The notes beneath the pieces were generated by a model, which ran no database searches, was not told the origin of the DNA, and saw nothing but the letters and a program-made list of their open reading frames with translations. From positions 4,550,001 to 4,614,000 of the forward strand of contig NC_045147.1 in NCBI RefSeq assembly GCF_008831285.2: a stretch of 64,000 nucleotides of DNA, read 5' to 3'. A program made the translations under genes and the position numbers. Below, one piece after another: positions 62,189 through 64,000 of this stretch. Source of the DNA: Nymphaea colorata (lineage: Eukaryota > Streptophyta > Magnoliopsida > Nymphaeales > Nymphaeaceae). The number at the start of each line of letters is the position of its first letter. Position 1 is the stretch's first letter.

Positions 62189-64000
62189 GCAAGCAGCTGC
62201 CTGTGGTTGGTAGTTCTGTTTCCTTCCTTTGCTTAATTGTGTTGGCGGTTTTGAGGTAAAGCAGGCTTTAGTGTTTCTTTTCCTTCTCCTCGTAAATAAG
62301 AAGTGAAGCCTTCGTATTTTTAATCGGTGTAAGAATTTCCTCCTGTCAATGATTTGACTAAAAATTTCCAAGGGATCCCTCTCGCGGGAAGTGTTGACCT
62401 CTTTTAAATGAAAATCGTATGTGAAACTTATAGATCTCTTGGGTGTGCCGACATTATTTATGAACTAAGACAAATTTCTCTGATATTTTCAGTCCCACAG
62501 CGACCAGCATGAGAAGCCTCGTTTTACAAATGGAACTCAGAGAAACGTGGTCCCAAGACAATTGGGTAATGGAGGTCAATCATACCTTGATTTTGTTCAC
62601 GGCAGAAAGATGACTGGTGGGGAGCTGCGATAGCTAGATCAAGATGGTGACTCGTGTTCCTTCGTAGATCTGGTTAACTTTTGGTCGTGTTTGGAAGCAA
62701 AACCAACTTGCTCGCAATCTTCTAGCCACTGGATGTAATTTAGTCCACATGAATTGATTAAATATAATTTGGTTGACATGAATTGATCAATCACCCTCTT
62801 TCTGTTTTTTCGATTAGATGAATTGATTGGATTATAAATACAATATGAAAATTATCTATCTAAACTCATCTGTCATCACAAGCCGATCAGTAAATGGCAA
62901 TGGAAATATGCATGATTGCCAATAATTGCTGGAGCTTCTTAATCCTTCTTTATTTGCTACAGATTCACTTGAGTTGTCAAGTTTCCAATATATATATATA
63001 TATATATATAATGGCGGCCGAACACTCGGCTGGTCTGGGTTGTCCATGTGGACGGCCCACTGTTAAATAAAAAAAAAAAGAGCCCGACACTTGAGCGCCT
63101 GACGCTTGAGCATGGGCAGATGGAGAGGCATCGCCTCCCCTGCCTATTCGACAAGGGGGAGGGCATCGGCCTTCCCCATCGTTGCTGCCGGCATTTTCTC
63201 GCCAGCGGTGGCATGAGGGAGGCATCCCCTTTTATTTTTTATTTTTTGACATTTTTCTTAAAAAAAGGATGAGGCAGCGGTCAGTGACCTCCCGCTGCGT
63301 TGCCCTCCCCGGTGTGTCGGCAGCCTGCAAGGGCAGGGAGGTGTAGAGGTAAAAATTTTTCATGAGCAGGACCTAATTAAAATTTTTAAATTTTGATTAG
63401 AATTAAAATATTATTTTCCAAAATTTTTATATAAATTTTTGTGAAGTGGGGCCAAAGCACATGTAAGCCCTACCTTTCTGCCTCTAGAGCGGTGGGAGGT
63501 CACCGCTCGAGGAGTGGACGGCCTCCCCTGCCTAAAGTTTTCCTTTTTGAAGGAAAAAATTATTGTCAACTTTATAACGTTCTATTATGCACATGTTCAT
63601 TGGGTCTTGTCCCAAAAAAGTTTGTGTTCACATCGTTTTGGCTTGCATCGTCTTGCGAACATGGAGGCAGAAATGATGTTGCATTTCTAAGGCAGTCTAC
63701 AAAATACATATAAGCAGTATTGATCAACAGGCTTTGAAAACATGTAATGGGAAAATGGGATATATTGATAAAAAAATTAGAGTAATTTACAATCATTTTT
63801 GCGCGCTCATCATTTATCAGGCGTTTGTCTTTTCACAAGTTTGTTTAAATAAACCCGACCACCATGCACTTCCTTCTAAATGTTACGCAAAAAAAAAAAA
63901 ATAATTATATATTTGTGGTGCAAAAGAAAAAATTAGGTTGCATGGGTGAACAAGATACACCTATCCACCGTAAACTTTGGCCAAGTCTTTTTTATCCTGT
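62189..64000. other. Intergenic DNA with GC-rich patches, no gene recognised
   Basis: GC-rich segments at about 63010-63340 and 63440-63540 share GGCCTCCCCTGCCTA-like words and alternate with AT-rich DNA, suggesting diverged repeat copies. A TA run lies at about 62989-63010. No protein was recognised up to the window end. Confidence 0.45.

Noticed and set aside
61722-62192. A 156-codon minus-strand open frame with Arg-Glu repeats
   Set aside because: The frame runs through a GT/TA/CT microsatellite and a fold-back repeat, and its repeats are simple-sequence artefacts.

Overview
This is a nuclear segment of a flowering-plant genome. The evidence is two plant-type spliced genes with canonical GT/AG introns, long TA, GA and GT microsatellites, and layered plant transposons (hAT, Ty1/copia, a tRNA-derived SINE and a non-autonomous LTR-type element). 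Gene density is very low. I cannot name the species. No CRISPR array, operon, rRNA or bona fide tRNA gene was seen.

Layout. 0-8 kb: a complete three-exon SINAT-type (SEVEN IN ABSENTIA) RING E3 ubiquitin ligase gene on the plus strand (coding 5006-7690, 307 aa) behind a long leader region; its second intron carries an inverted repeat. 8-25 kb: mostly unannotatable intergenic DNA with a GATCCAAAATC-type degenerate repeat, GC-rich hAT-like relics (11.8, 13.6 and 14.1 kb) and one well-delimited tRNA-derived SINE with an 11-bp target duplication (14641-14869). 25.5-26.2 kb: the first coding exon of a TBC1D5-like Rab GTPase-activating protein, preceded by a leader made of three tandem ~140-160 bp units separated by GA tracts; the remaining exons were not found.

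27-36 kb is the most interesting part. A minus-strand, probably non-autonomous LTR-type element has been hit by two hAT-superfamily insertions of different families, each with recognisable terminal inverted repeats and a perfect 8-bp target duplication: element A (27186-28325, duplication TTTACAAC) and element B (28937-32645, duplication GAGATAGG). Element B contains genomic exons, with introns and splice sites, of a LIKE HETEROCHROMATIN PROTEIN 1 (LHP1/TFL2) chromodomain gene. It is therefore a gene-capturing (Pack-type) hAT carrying a Polycomb-reader module.

36-46 kb holds more GC-rich repeats, a decayed Ty1/copia polyprotein (41.9-43.1 kb, minus) and directly beside it a decayed hAT transposase (43.1-44.2 kb, minus). 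47.0-47.4 kb: an intronless minus-strand gene for an unrecognised 130-aa four-span membrane protein whose last codons and stop lie in a 25-bp stretch shared with a small fold-back repeat at 61.9 kb. 48-64 kb: AT-rich repeat DNA with minisatellites, LTR-like fragments, a relic of the element-B family at 59.5 kb, and long TA tracts. The genes show no functional relation to one another; the transposons explain most of the structure.
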